Source: Hyphomicrobium sp. MC1 (GTDB lineage: Bacteria; Pseudomonadota; Alphaproteobacteria; Rhizobiales; Hyphomicrobiaceae). Taken from it: a stretch of 64,000 nt of DNA. Below are positions 50,893 through 60,228 of this stretch, piece by piece. Below the pieces are notes generated by a model. The model saw nothing but the letters and a program-made list of their open reading frames with translations, searched no databases and had not been told where the DNA came from. Made by a program: the position numbers and the translations under genes. Position 1 is the first letter of the stretch; each line of letters begins with the position of its first letter. Location of the stretch: the NCBI RefSeq assembly GCF_000253295.1, contig NC_015717.1, forward strand, positions 2,046,001 to 2,110,000. The letters are read 5' to 3'.

Positions 50893-52275
50893 TCAAGCCG
50901 CCGCTTCGCCAGGGGCCATCCATTTCTCGCGCAAAGTCACAAGTTCTTCTGCGGCCGATGGATGCAAGGCCATGGTTTGATCGAAATCGGATTTTTTTGC
51001 GCCCAGGCGCACGGCAATGGCGGCCGTCTGCACGATCTCGGCCGCATCGGGACCCAGGATGTGGACGCCCACGACGCGATCCGTCGCCGCTTCGACGACG
51101 AGCTTCATAAGCGTGCGCTCGTCGCGGCCACCAAGGATCGCCTTCATCGTGCGGAAGGCGCCTTTGTAAACATGGACGTCTCCATACTGGCTTTTCGCTT
51201 CCTGCTCGGTGAAACCGACAGTACCGATCTCAGGCGTTGTAAAGACCGCGGTGGGGATCGTCGTATAATCGACGAGCGTCGGCTTGTCGCCGAAGACGCT
51301 ATCGGCGAAGGCGTGGCCTTCGCGAATGGCGACGGGCGTCAAGTTCACGCGATTGGTGACATCGCCGACGGCATAGATCGACGGCACCGTCGTCTGTGAA
51401 TGGTTGTCGACGACGATTGCGTTCTCGGGGTCCATCTGGACACCGATGGCTTCTAGGCCCAGCCCCCGTGCGTTCGGCGAACGGCCAATCGCGAACAGGA
51501 TCTGGTCGGCTTCGAGCGTCTCGCCGCCTGTGATCGTGCCTACGAGCCCCGACGCCGTTTTTTCAATCTTGGTGAAGACCTTTTCGTTGATGATGCGGAT
51601 GCCGCGCGCTTTCATCGTCTCGACGAGGCCGTCACGCAGATCGTCGTCGAAACCGCGCAGGATTTTCTCGCCGCGATAGATCAGCGTGACGTCAGAGCTG
51701 AGCCCGTGAAAAATCGATGCAAACTCTGTCGCGATATAGCCGCCGCCAGCGATGACGATGCGGCGCGGAAATTCCTTCAAGTTGAAGACTTCGTTCGAGG
51801 TGATGACGTGCTCGATGCCGGGAAGCTTGCGATCGACGTTCGGGTGGCCGCCCGTCGCGATCAATATTGTCTTCGCCGTGATCGTCCGGCCGGACGCTGA
51901 CAGGCGCACCTGGTTGGGCGACAGGCACATCGCACGTTCGGGAAAAATCTCGACCTTGTATTTGTCGAGCGTCGTACGATACGCGGCTTCGAGACGCGAA
52001 ATTTCCTTGTCCTTGGCGGCAATCAGCGACGGCCAGTCGAATGTCCTCTCAGGCAGCGTCCAGCCGAAGCCTGCCGCGTCCTTGAATTCGTCGCTAAAGC
52101 GGCTGGCATAGACGAGCAGCTTTTTTGGAACACACCCGCGGATCACGCAGGTGCCCCCGACGCGGAATTCCTCGGCAATGGCGACTCGTGCGCCGTGGCT
52201 CGACGCAATACGGGCGGCTCTCACGCCGCCCGAACCTGCGCCAATGACGAAAAGGTCGTATTCGAAATCTGACAT
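50893..52275 (-). CDS. gor: glutathione-disulfide reductase
   Basis: A 460-residue flavoenzyme. FAD binds to FVIGAGSGGVRAARIASSHGA, the redox-active disulfide is GGTCVIRGCVPKKLLVYAS, NADPH binds near IAGGGYIATEFASIFHG, and the C-terminal catalytic histidine is in MALHPSAAEELVTL. It keeps glutathione reduced, which in methylotrophs also supports glutathione-linked formaldehyde oxidation. It follows the DUF2059 gene by 17 bases. Confidence 0.94.
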   Translation of the reverse strand: MSDFEYDLFVIGAGSGGVRAARIASSHGARVAIAEEFRVGGTCVIRGCVPKKLLVYASRFSDEFKDAAGFGWTLPERTFDWPSLIAAKDKEISRLEAAYRTTLDKYKVEIFPERAMCLSPNQVRLSASGRTITAKTILIATGGHPNVDRKLPGIEHVITSNEVFNLKEFPRRIVIAGGGYIATEFASIFHGLSSDVTLIYRGEKILRGFDDDLRDGLVETMKARGIRIINEKVFTKIEKTASGLVGTITGGETLEADQILFAIGRSPNARGLGLEAIGVQMDPENAIVVDNHSQTTVPSIYAVGDVTNRVNLTPVAIREGHAFADSVFGDKPTLVDYTTIPTAVFTTPEIGTVGFTEQEAKSQYGDVHVYKGAFRTMKAILGGRDERTLMKLVVEAATDRVVGVHILGPDAAEIVQTAAIAVRLGAKKSDFDQTMALHPSAAEELVTLREKWMAPGEAAA

Positions 52276-52292
52276 CGCTTGGCTATGCAGGC

Positions 52293-52790
52293 TTACTTCT
52301 GATCGGTGGGGATGGGCGGCGTCTGCCCGGCTTTGATTTCGTCGGCGATCTTGGCGCTGTATTTCATACCGATCTCCGCGCCCTTCTTCATCAGTTCAGG
52401 CGTCTTGGCGATAAACTTTGCACCCGGCCCCGAACGATAAAAGTCGGCAACCGTTTTCATTTCTTCAGCCGTGAACGTCTCGGCGTAGAGATTGGCAAAG
52501 TCGGTGATCATCTGGTCTTTATATTCGAGCAGCTTTTTCATGCTCGAATCGAATTGCGCCGAGAGCTTTTTGCCGGCTTCGGAATTGTCGGCGTTGGCGC
52601 CTTTGGCGAAGCCGCGCGACATGGCTTCGACCATGCCGTCCATCTGCTTCGTCACGCCGGTGACTTCAAGCAGATCGCGGGCGGCGGCGACGCGGGCCGG
52701 ATCGGGTGGCGTTGCGGGCGAGTCTTCAGCCAGCGCCGCGGTCGAACAACAGACGAAAAACAGTGCAATTATTCGCAGCCAGCGGCCCAT
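52293..52790 (-). CDS. periplasmic DUF2059 protein
   Basis: A 165-residue protein with a signal peptide (RIIALFFVCCSTAALAE) and a helical mature part: AAARDLLEVTGVTKQMDGMVEAM, ITDFANLYAETFTAEEMKTVADFYRSGPGAKFIAKTPELM. The AETFTxxEMKxxxDFYxSxxGxK motif is the DUF2059 signature. Function unknown. It begins 2 bases after the rpiA stop and is followed by gor, so the three genes look like one operon. Confidence 0.85.
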   Translation of the reverse strand: MGRWLRIIALFFVCCSTAALAEDSPATPPDPARVAAARDLLEVTGVTKQMDGMVEAMSRGFAKGANADNSEAGKKLSAQFDSSMKKLLEYKDQMITDFANLYAETFTAEEMKTVADFYRSGPGAKFIAKTPELMKKGAEIGMKYSAKIADEIKAGQTPPIPTDQK

Positions 52791-52792
52791 TT

Positions 52793-53515
52793 TTATTCAT
52801 CCTCTTCGAAATCGATTTCAATTGCCGAAATGACTTCTACACCCATTGGTCCGGCAATAATGCCGACATCGGCAATGCCAAGGAAAAGACCGTTCTCGAC
52901 GACGCCGGGAACGAGCTTCAAAGCGTCGTCCAGCGCCTCGGGATCGTCAATCGAACCGAACGCGCAATCGAGAATATGGTTGCCATTGTCGGTTACGAAT
53001 GCCTTGCCATCCGTACCACGGCGCAACTTGATCTCGCCGTCTAGCCCCAGATCGTCGGCAAGCTTGGCGATCAGACTTTCAGTTGCCGCCAGTCCGAACG
53101 GCACGACCTCGACCGGCAGAGGAAACTTGCCGAGCACCTCGACGAGCTTGCTGTTGTCGGCAATGATGATGACTTGGTTCGAAGCCACCGCGACGATCTT
53201 TTCCCGGAGGAGCGCGCCGCCGCCGCCCTTGATGAGGCGCAGGTCTTCATCGAGTTCGTCGGCGCCATCGACGGTGAGGTCGAGCGCCGGTGTCTCATCA
53301 AGCGTCGTCAACGGAATATCGAGCGCTGCGGCTTGGGCGCGCGTCGCTTCCGACGTCGGAACGCAAACGACCTTGAGGCCGCTTCTCACGCGTGCGCCCA
53401 ACAGCTCGACGAACTTCGCAGCCGTCGAACCGGTGCCCAGACCGAGCTTCATTCCGTCTTCGACATAGCCGAGCGCCTGCTCGGCCGCCTGCCTCTTCCA
53501 ATCGTCAGTGCTCAT
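52793..53515 (-). CDS. rpiA: ribose-5-phosphate isomerase A
   Basis: A 240-residue enzyme started at ATG 53515. GMKLGLGTGSTAAKFVELLG binds the phosphate, LTVDGADELDEDLRLIKGGG supplies the catalytic aspartate and lysine region, and EVVPFGLAATESLIAKL is conserved. It interconverts ribose 5-phosphate and ribulose 5-phosphate in the pentose phosphate pathway. It is first in a probable operon with DUF2059 and gor and is divergent from gph. Confidence 0.94.
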   Translation of the reverse strand: MSTDDWKRQAAEQALGYVEDGMKLGLGTGSTAAKFVELLGARVRSGLKVVCVPTSEATRAQAAALDIPLTTLDETPALDLTVDGADELDEDLRLIKGGGGALLREKIVAVASNQVIIIADNSKLVEVLGKFPLPVEVVPFGLAATESLIAKLADDLGLDGEIKLRRGTDGKAFVTDNGNHILDCAFGSIDDPEALDDALKLVPGVVENGLFLGIADVGIIAGPMGVEVISAIEIDFEEDE

Positions 53516-53722
53516 CTTGCCCCCAAAGACCAAAATCGGCTGCTGCTCGCCGGGCCGTGCGCCTTGTCTAGGCTGGCGGTGCGGCGCTTTCAAGCCACGC
53601 AAATCTACCAGACATTCGTGACGCCGTGACAGAGCGGACCGAGACGACTACGGTCCAGCGTCGACGGTGGCGTGCGGAATGCGCGCCGCCGACGCCAACC
53701 AATGAAAATACGAGGAGATTTC

Positions 53723-54406
53723 ATGCAGGGTTGGACGATCGTCTTCGATCTGGACGGCACCTTGATCGACACGGCGCCGGATCTGGCCGAAGCGACGAAT
53801 CACGTGCTCTCGACGCTCGGCCTTGAGCGGATCAACGAAATGGAAATTCGCCCCTTCGTCGGCCACGGCGCGCTGGCGATGATCGACGGCGCGGTGAAGG
53901 CGCACGGGCGAAAACTTCCCGAACGCGAACTGCACGATCTATTCGAGGTTTTCCTGACCTATTATTCGGCCCACATTGCAGATCGCAGTGTCCCCTACCC
54001 GCACATCGTCGCAGCGCTCGACGGGCTGAAAGCCGAAGGCGCGACGCTTGCGGTCTGTACCAACAAGATGGAAGCGCAGGCGCGCGCCGTTCTCGAAGCG
54101 CTGAAGCTCGACGGTTATTTCTCGGCTCTAACCGGGCGCGACAGTCTCGGCGCCTACAAGCCCGATCCTCGGCATCTGACCGGCACGATCGCATTGGCCG
54201 GCGGACAACCGGGCAAGAGCATCATGATCGGCGATAGCGAAACCGACATCCGGACGGCGAAGGCGGCACAGGTGCCGGTCGTGGCGGTGAGCTTCGGCTA
54301 CAGCATCGATCCGGTGCTGTCGTTCGGGCCTGACGTCATCATCAACGATTACCGCGAACTGCGTGGGGCGATCGGCAAGCTCGCGGGGATGCCGGTCAGT
54401 TCATAA
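53723..54406 (+). CDS. gph: phosphoglycolate phosphatase (HAD family)
   Basis: A 227-residue HAD hydrolase. ATG 53723 has AGGAG 5 bases upstream. The nucleophile motif is VFDLDGTLIDTAPDL, motif II AVCTNK, and motif III/IV IMIGDSETDIRTAKAAQ. The helical cap after the first motif fits the phosphoglycolate phosphatase type, which salvages 2-phosphoglycolate. Its divergence from rpiA groups two sugar-phosphate genes. Confidence 0.87.
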   Translation: MQGWTIVFDLDGTLIDTAPDLAEATNHVLSTLGLERINEMEIRPFVGHGALAMIDGAVKAHGRKLPERELHDLFEVFLTYYSAHIADRSVPYPHIVAALDGLKAEGATLAVCTNKMEAQARAVLEALKLDGYFSALTGRDSLGAYKPDPRHLTGTIALAGGQPGKSIMIGDSETDIRTAKAAQVPVVAVSFGYSIDPVLSFGPDVIINDYRELRGAIGKLAGMPVSS

Positions 54407-54409
54407 CGG

Positions 54410-54787
54410 CTAGTAGGTTAGAACGCGGCAATCGTCCGACATGATCTCTTCGATGAAATGCGCGGCGCCAATGACGCCGCTGCATTCGGCGATCAGGTCG
54501 TCCTTGCGCATGGCGCAGCTATCGAGGCCGGTTGAGAAGCAATGGAAGCGGACGCCTGATGCGTGTGCCTCCTTGATGAAGTCATAGACTGACCGGCACT
54601 CGGCCGCCTTGACGTGCACGGCTTCGGCGACGCCGTTGCGCAGAACTTCGGCGGCGCCGCCCGTGCAGACGACCTCGACCTGATAGCCCATCGACGCTGC
54701 GACGGAGGCTTGAAAGATCGGCGGGCAGATGGACTCGTCACTGTGCGGACTGGCGTTGGCCAATACGATGATAAGCTTGCGCGTCAC
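54410..54787 (-). CDS. cytoplasmic DsrE-superfamily protein
   Basis: A 125-residue protein if read from GTG 54787 (LIIVLANASPHSDE follows directly); GTG 54811 is a longer alternative. It has the flavodoxin-like DsrE pattern: MGYQVEVVCTGGAAEVL in the middle, and GVRFHCFSTGLDSCAMRKDDLIAEC with several cysteines, where the family's sulfur-accepting cysteine lies. There is no signal peptide. DsrE-type proteins carry sulfane sulfur in the cytoplasm, for instance with TusA. It converges on gph with only 3 bases between stops. Confidence 0.7.
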   Translation of the reverse strand: MTRKLIIVLANASPHSDESICPPIFQASVAASMGYQVEVVCTGGAAEVLRNGVAEAVHVKAAECRSVYDFIKEAHASGVRFHCFSTGLDSCAMRKDDLIAECSGVIGAAHFIEEIMSDDCRVLTY

Positions 54788-54871
54788 GGCTGGCGTCCTG
54801 CTCGGAGACACTGCCGCCGAGACTAGGCTGCGACCGGCGTCGGCCGCAACCTTTAACGCGTGTTCAAGCCA

Positions 54872-57187
54872 TCAAACGTCGTGACCGCTAATATAACGGC
54901 GGTAAACGAGGATCGTGGCCGGGAGGAACACAAGGTCGGCAACCAGCGACGCAATCAGCGTCACGCCGCAGACGAGGCCGAACAGCCGCAGCGACGGCAG
55001 GTCGGAGAAGATCGTCACGCCGAGGCCGAAGGCCAGCACGATCGTCGTCAGGATGATGGCCGGGCCGACCAGAACGCGCGCTCGACGAATGGCAAGCTCG
55101 GGCGGGACGCCGGGCTGCTCTTCCATGCGCAGTCGGTTCAGGAAGTGGATCAGCGCATCGACGCCCAGTCCGAAGACCACGATCAGCGCGACGACGGAAG
55201 AGAATTCCAAGCCGCCGCCCATGAAGTAGAGCATCGCACCAGCCGTCACGACCGGGAACAGACCGGGCAGCAAGCTGATGAACCCGACGAACACCGAACG
55301 GAAGGCAAGCGCCAGCAATACGGCTGCAACGAGCACGCAGAGCGGAATGCTTTCATCAAGCTGCGAGATCATGCGGTAGCTGTTGCGTGCCGCAAGCGCG
55401 GGCAAGCCCGTTACCGAGATCTGATATTCGGGATACGCCTTGCGGATCGGATCGAGCGCCTTATCGACCGAATGGACCAGCGGTAGAATCTTGCTGGCGT
55501 CAACGTCCGGCAGGCGGCCCGTCACGAGCACGGCTTTCTCGTCCTTGGCGATGAAGCGGCGGACGAGGTGCTCCGGCAGAAGGCCGACGTATTTCTTGAT
55601 CGTCTCGACGTTGTCCTGGCCGCTTTCGCGCAGCCAGCGACGCAGGCTTTCGAGTGACCAGACGTTGCCGAGGCCCGCGGCTTTCTCAAGCGCCTCGTGA
55701 GTCTCTTCGATCACCTTCAGCGTCTTGGGATCGTAGAGGCTGGCGCCGTTCTTCCACTGGATCATGACGTGGAACGGGTTGGCGCCGGTGAGCTTGGAAT
55801 CGATGCGGCCGGTCGCGGCAATAGCCTGCTCTCGGTCGGGCACCTGATCGGCGAGGCGATAGCGCGGTTCGAGCGCGAGATGCAGCGAGGCAAAGTAGGC
55901 AAACAGCGCAAAGGCGATGGCCGTGTAGACGACCGAATGCTTGACGACGCGATCGACAATGCCGCCGACGAAAATGCCGAGCGCGTCCATAAGGCCGTCG
56001 GCAGGCGTGTGGTCCTTGGCGAGCGTCTTCTCGTTGCGCACGAACAGCAGCGCCAGGATCGGCAGCACGACGATGACGGCGCAGAACGAGATGCAGACTG
56101 CCATAGCGCCTGCTTCGCCGAACGTGCGGATGAGGCCCGACTCCGAGAACAATAATGCCAGGAACGACAGCAACGCCGCGCCATGCGCCAGCACGCACGC
56201 GGGACCGACAACGAGGATCGCAAAGCGAACGGCCTGAAGCTTGGTATCGCCTTCGCGCAGCCGGATGCGGAATGCTGACACCATCTGCATACTGTCGGCA
56301 AAGCCCATCACCATGATGAGCGGCGTCATGACGTTCAGGAACAGATTGAGCTTGAACCCGAGCCAGCCGAGCAGACCCAGCGACCAGGCCACCGCAATGA
56401 CCGGCGGCAGCGCGGCAACGAGCATCAGCGATACGCGGCGGAAGAAGATCGCTGCGATCGCGGCGCCGAAGAGAAGGCCGAGGCCGTTATAGACGATCTG
56501 GTCACGCTCGACGGCGTTGCGGATCTCAAGCTGCATGACCGGCGCGCCGGCGAGCTTCACCGACAGCCCGACAGGATTAAGATCATCCTTTGCGGTCTTC
56601 TCGATTTCGCCGATGACGGCTTTCGCGGATTTCTCTTCGACGACCTTGCGGTCGAGCGCCAGCACCATCAGCGCGAGCTGACCATCGTTCGACAGAAACT
56701 TGCCTTTGACGATGTCGTTGGTTTTCAGGGCGTCGACGATTTTACCGAACGCGACCGGATCGTCGGGCAGGTCGTCGGGCACGATCGGCGGCGGGTATCC
56801 GCTCGCGTCGGGTTTGCCGCGCGCAGACAGCATCGACACGATGCCGCTGACGCCGTCAATGAGTTGCAGATCGGCGGCGGCGTTACCAAAGGCCGTCAGC
56901 CCTTCTTTCGTCAGCAGCCTCTTGCCTTCGACGACGACCAGAACGTCGTATTCGCTCGATGGGAAGCGCTTGTCGATCTCTTCGTAGATCTTGAATTCGG
57001 GGGTGTTGGTGCGGAACAGCTCCGACAGGCTGTCGTCGACCCTGAGGCGGGAAATGCCGGCCGCCGCGGCAGCCGTTAGAATGAGAACGATGATTGCCGA
57101 TATGATCGGCGCCCTGATGCCCAGTAGGCCAATCTTATTCAGGCCCAAAGAAATCAGGTTCGGGCGTTCCGGCTCCGCTGACTGCAA
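54872..57187 (-). CDS. MMPL/RND-type membrane transporter
   Basis: A 771-residue protein with about 12 spans arranged in two repeats, each with a large periplasmic loop. The first loop begins RVDDSLSELFRTNTPEFKIYEEID and the membrane blocks show LNVMTPLIMVMGFADSMQMV and VVALIVVFGLGVDALIHFLNRLR, the proton-relay aspartates of the MMPL family. Such transporters move lipids, hopanoids or hydrophobic compounds across the inner membrane. It starts at TTG 57187 with GGGGAGGAT before it; no hopanoid genes are adjacent. Confidence 0.87.
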   Translation of the reverse strand: MQSAEPERPNLISLGLNKIGLLGIRAPIISAIIVLILTAAAAAGISRLRVDDSLSELFRTNTPEFKIYEEIDKRFPSSEYDVLVVVEGKRLLTKEGLTAFGNAAADLQLIDGVSGIVSMLSARGKPDASGYPPPIVPDDLPDDPVAFGKIVDALKTNDIVKGKFLSNDGQLALMVLALDRKVVEEKSAKAVIGEIEKTAKDDLNPVGLSVKLAGAPVMQLEIRNAVERDQIVYNGLGLLFGAAIAAIFFRRVSLMLVAALPPVIAVAWSLGLLGWLGFKLNLFLNVMTPLIMVMGFADSMQMVSAFRIRLREGDTKLQAVRFAILVVGPACVLAHGAALLSFLALLFSESGLIRTFGEAGAMAVCISFCAVIVVLPILALLFVRNEKTLAKDHTPADGLMDALGIFVGGIVDRVVKHSVVYTAIAFALFAYFASLHLALEPRYRLADQVPDREQAIAATGRIDSKLTGANPFHVMIQWKNGASLYDPKTLKVIEETHEALEKAAGLGNVWSLESLRRWLRESGQDNVETIKKYVGLLPEHLVRRFIAKDEKAVLVTGRLPDVDASKILPLVHSVDKALDPIRKAYPEYQISVTGLPALAARNSYRMISQLDESIPLCVLVAAVLLALAFRSVFVGFISLLPGLFPVVTAGAMLYFMGGGLEFSSVVALIVVFGLGVDALIHFLNRLRMEEQPGVPPELAIRRARVLVGPAIILTTIVLAFGLGVTIFSDLPSLRLFGLVCGVTLIASLVADLVFLPATILVYRRYISGHDV

Positions 57188-57505
57188 AAAATATCCTCCC
57201 CAGCGACTTCGATTTGAGAAGTCGCCACCAGCGCCCCCCGGCGTCGTTCGTCTTTGCCGGGAGACATGGCACTATGACGGTGTTCGACGCAAGGTCCACT
57301 TGGCCTCACGTCCCAAGGGAAATGCCCGAAATTCAAGGGTGCAATGCGATACTTGGCAACTTTGGCGAGAGAGAAGCGATGCACCCACGCAGCGAATCAT
57401 GGCGGTACGTCGAGTTTCTCTTGCAACGGCCCGGCAGTGTATGTGACAGCGTCGGCGCCGCCGAACGATCCGGCGAGATCGGCGTTCCTAGCCTTGAGGT
57501 TTTAC
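57188..57505. promoter_or_regulatory. divergent region with a hairpin in the MMPL leader
   Basis: About 318 bases with no gene. GCGACTTC-GATTTGA-GAAGTCGC (57203-57225) is a perfect 8-bp dyad ending just before the MMPL ribosome site, so it could be a leader hairpin or operator. I found no other structure and no clear promoter for the secreted-protein gene to the right. Confidence 0.45.
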
Positions 57506-58033
57506 ATGCCCGCGACATTCCCGTTCGTTCGCCTTGCTGCTGCTCTGCTCGCGGCTTTGGCGCTGTCATTGGTCATGGCGTCCGAAGCACTCGCGAAGAC
57601 GGCGACGGTCGGCCCGGTCTCAGTCGAGGTGGCTGACGACTTCAAGAATGTGGCGGGCCAAGTACCGGCAATCCATCAGTACGCGTCGGGCATTACCGTC
57701 GAGGCGTCGCCGTTGCCGCCCGAAGCGCTGCACGAATTCAAGGGGCCTGCGTTCCTCGATTATCTGAAAAGTCTCGGCTTCACGGATCCGGCCTATGTCG
57801 AGGGCGGCGGCTTGAAGCGGACCGACGCGTATACGTTTGTCACTGCCGATGCCAAGGGCGCGCAAGGGCCGGAGACACGGTTCCTGCTTGTCATTGGTGG
57901 CGAGGGCCGCGCCGCGATCGTCACGGCTTATGCACCCAAGAGCGCATTGGCCGACGGTCACGCCAGCCGTGCTACGATCGAGGCCATCCTCGCCAGCGCC
58001 ACGGTGACGCCTGCTCCTGCCACCAAGCCGTGA
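57506..58033 (+). CDS. secreted protein of unknown function
   Basis: A 175-residue protein started at ATG 57506, with GAGG upstream; a longer frame to 57344 lacks a signal. Its signal peptide (FVRLAAALLAALALSLVMASEALA) is clear. The mature part (VGPVSVEVADDFKNVAGQVPAIHQY, FLDYLKSLGFTDPAYVEGGGL, TRFLLVIGGEGRAAIVTAY) is an alpha/beta domain I cannot name. It may be periplasmic. It precedes the tRNA gene. Confidence 0.68.
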   Translation: MPATFPFVRLAAALLAALALSLVMASEALAKTATVGPVSVEVADDFKNVAGQVPAIHQYASGITVEASPLPPEALHEFKGPAFLDYLKSLGFTDPAYVEGGGLKRTDAYTFVTADAKGAQGPETRFLLVIGGEGRAAIVTAYAPKSALADGHASRATIEAILASATVTPAPATKP

Positions 58034-58079
58034 TGCGCCGTCCGCGGCTTTCCGGCCCAGATCGCGGCCCGTTTGCGGC

Positions 58080-58109
58080 TTGACAGCGCGATCCGCCGCC
58101 TCGCATAAG
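58080..58109 (+). promoter_or_regulatory. promoter of tRNA-Val
   Basis: A perfect TTGACA at 58080-58085 is followed after 18 bases by CATAAG at 58104-58109, 15 bases before the tRNA. The -35 is consensus and the -10 is acceptable. Confidence 0.7.
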
Positions 58110-58124
58110 GGCCGTTCCCAAATC

Positions 58125-58199
58125 GGGCGGTTAGCTCAGCGGTAGAGCACACGCTTCACACGCGTGGGGTCATAGGTTCAATCCCTATACCGCCCACCA
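58125..58199 (+). tRNA. tRNA-Val (anticodon CAC)
   Basis: A complete cloverleaf of 75 bases. The acceptor stem GGGCGGT (58125-58131) pairs with ACCGCCC (58189-58195), the anticodon arm CACGC-TTCACAC-GCGTG puts CAC at 58157-58159, the T arm is ATAGG-TTCAATC-CCTAT, and CCA is encoded at 58197-58199. A tyrosine recombinase starts 95 bases downstream, so the 3' half of this tRNA is the likely attachment site of an integrated element. Confidence 0.95.
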
Positions 58200-58294
58200 T
58201 CCCACTGAAATCATTGAATTTCCCCCGTCGAGCGCGTTAACAATGTGTTGTCAAACGTGTTGACACCGGCGGCTTTTCGAGCCGTTTTTGCCTC

Positions 58295-59692
58295 ATGGCG
58301 CGCCGCTCGCAAACGCATTTAACCAAGCACGGAAACGGGTACCGATATTACCGATCGGTGCCCCGCGAATTGCGCCAAGTTGTAGGTAAGACTGCCTGGT
58401 CAAAGTATCTCGGCGTCACCCTCAGCTGGTCCGATGCGCTGAAGGCCGCGCGCGACCTCTCCCTCCAATGCGACGCAACAGTTGCGCGGCTGAAGCGCCT
58501 ATCACCAGATGAACGGAATGAAATTGCCGCCGGAGGAGGCCTTCAAAAGCTTAAGCATCTGCAAGCGTTTGATAAACAGTTGATTGCAGGTCTGAAAGCT
58601 ATGGGTGAATCGCCGACGTCCGGGCCAGCGTTTGAAGGCGTATCAGAAGAAATTCCGATGCCTGAGGAGCTGGAAGAGGATTGGGAATTCACCCGCTTCA
58701 AGCTCGTGAAGAGTGCCAATGCGATCGAGAGCGAAACCTTGTCTCGAGCAAGGTTGCTTGGGAGCGCGGAATTTGAAGGGCGAGGCCTACAATCCCTCGT
58801 CGACCTTTCTGAAAAGACGAAGCCGCAAGGCACGAAAAGCCTCGATCGCTCGCGTCTTTACGTCCGACGCCTCACGACGTTTTTGGGGGCGGATTGCGAT
58901 CCGGCCGATATCTCGCAGCAAGATGCAGCGCGGTGGCGGGATCACATGAGCGAGACCGGTGTGAGCGGTGTCAATCAGTCTCAGCACCTCGCGAAGCTCT
59001 CCGCTTTGTACGCCGTTGCTATTTCCGAGGGCCGCTTAGCGACAAACCCGTTCGCTGGAATAAAGGCGCGGTTCACCAAGGACGAAAAGAAGCTCTCGAA
59101 GAAGAAACGTGCCTTCGGCGACGAGGAATTGCGATCGTTTTTGATCGCGTCGGAAAAGAAAGGAGAGCCGTTTCATACGATCATCCGCTGTCTTGCGGTC
59201 ACGGGCGCGAGGTCCTCGGAAATCTGCGGTCTGAGAGTCTGCGATCTGCGCTGGCATCAGGGCAACTGCTATCTTGATATCAACGACGAAGTTCGCGATC
59301 TGAAAAACGCGGCGTCGAGACGGCTCATTCCTCTGCCCGGCTCGTTCTCAAACGTTCTACGGGGGCTGGCAGATGGCCGGGATGGAACAGAGCCGCTATT
59401 TCCCGGCCTGCCCCGGCGCCAACAGGGACCGGCCCATCAACTTCAGATCGAAGCCTCAAAAATAATCAGGGAGCACGTGAGCAAGGACCCGCGAGTCACT
59501 TTGCATTCACTCCGCCACACGTGGCGACAACGTGCCGAGAGCCTCGGCATCTCCCCAGCTGTTCGACGCGCCATCCTTGGTCATGCGCTAGGTAAGGACG
59601 TGCACGACACTGCTTATGGCGATCGACCTCAGTTCAATTTGCTCGTGGATGCCGTCGAGAAGGTCGCGCAATCTTATGGATTAGCCGACTAG
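58295..59692 (+). CDS. int: tyrosine recombinase (phage-type integrase)
   Basis: A 465-residue integrase. The N-terminal part (YRYYRSVPRELRQVVGKTAW) is the DUF6538/arm-binding type, followed by a core-binding SAM-like domain (LYVRRLTTFLGADCDPADIS). The catalytic domain shows GARSSEICGLRVCDLRW with the first arginine near residue 305, HSLRHTW near 403, GHALGKDV near 429 and the nucleophile tyrosine in DTAYGD near 440. All catalytic positions are present. Beginning 95 bases after the tRNA-Val, it probably integrates into that gene and marks the left end of an island continuing rightward. Confidence 0.92.
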   Translation: MARRSQTHLTKHGNGYRYYRSVPRELRQVVGKTAWSKYLGVTLSWSDALKAARDLSLQCDATVARLKRLSPDERNEIAAGGGLQKLKHLQAFDKQLIAGLKAMGESPTSGPAFEGVSEEIPMPEELEEDWEFTRFKLVKSANAIESETLSRARLLGSAEFEGRGLQSLVDLSEKTKPQGTKSLDRSRLYVRRLTTFLGADCDPADISQQDAARWRDHMSETGVSGVNQSQHLAKLSALYAVAISEGRLATNPFAGIKARFTKDEKKLSKKKRAFGDEELRSFLIASEKKGEPFHTIIRCLAVTGARSSEICGLRVCDLRWHQGNCYLDINDEVRDLKNAASRRLIPLPGSFSNVLRGLADGRDGTEPLFPGLPRRQQGPAHQLQIEASKIIREHVSKDPRVTLHSLRHTWRQRAESLGISPAVRRAILGHALGKDVHDTAYGDRPQFNLLVDAVEKVAQSYGLAD

Positions 59693-60228
59693 TACGACGA
59701 GAACGTCGCCTCCATGGCATTCTTTACATTTGGTAGCCCGGCCCAGCACAAAAACTGCTGACTTCTCGCCCGCTCTATAGGATGAAGCTTTGCCGAGAAA
59801 GCGGACGTCGGCGGACTAGCCGCTCGCAAGGATCAAGTTTAGGGCGCGCATGTTCACAATTCACTTCAATGCGGACGTACCAAAATAAAGGCCGTGCGCG
59901 ACCGAGGTGATACTTGTAGGAAATAGCGGAATTTTCGCAGCTAGTCTGGTGCGGTTTCGAGGTGAGTAGACCAAGCCCATTTTGATTGTGGGGATTGCAG
60001 ACGGCTGATGAGTAAAAATTGTGCAAACGACTTGAATATTTGGAAACTGATTTGATTGCGGAGTCTCGGTCGGTTATGTATGTCTTTGTGACAAAATCAT
60101 AATATTCGGCTCGCCGCCCAAATTGGCGGCCGAGTGGCGTCCAATAAATTTCGGGTTCTCTCCGGACCCAATGGCGTTGCGCTTCCACTCACCAAGCTGC
60201 GGCGGGCTGCATTTCGCGGGGGAAACGC
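59693..60228. other. gene-free stretch before the XRE-cupin regulator
   Basis: About 536 bases of lower GC than the flanks. A minus-strand frame at 59775-60188 has no ribosome site or family features and I do not call it. A GCCGCC-CAAATT-GGCGGC dyad at 60113-60130 lies 99 bases before the regulator start and could be its operator. Confidence 0.4.

Noticed and set aside
1..58199. A single element bounded by the left phage block and the tRNA-Val
   Set aside because: No copy of the tRNA 3' end was seen near 8-9 kb, the integrase points away from this interval, and the interval holds housekeeping genes.
59775..60188. 137-codon minus-strand frame between integrase and regulator
   Set aside because: No ribosome site, no family features, and a composition typical of non-coding DNA.
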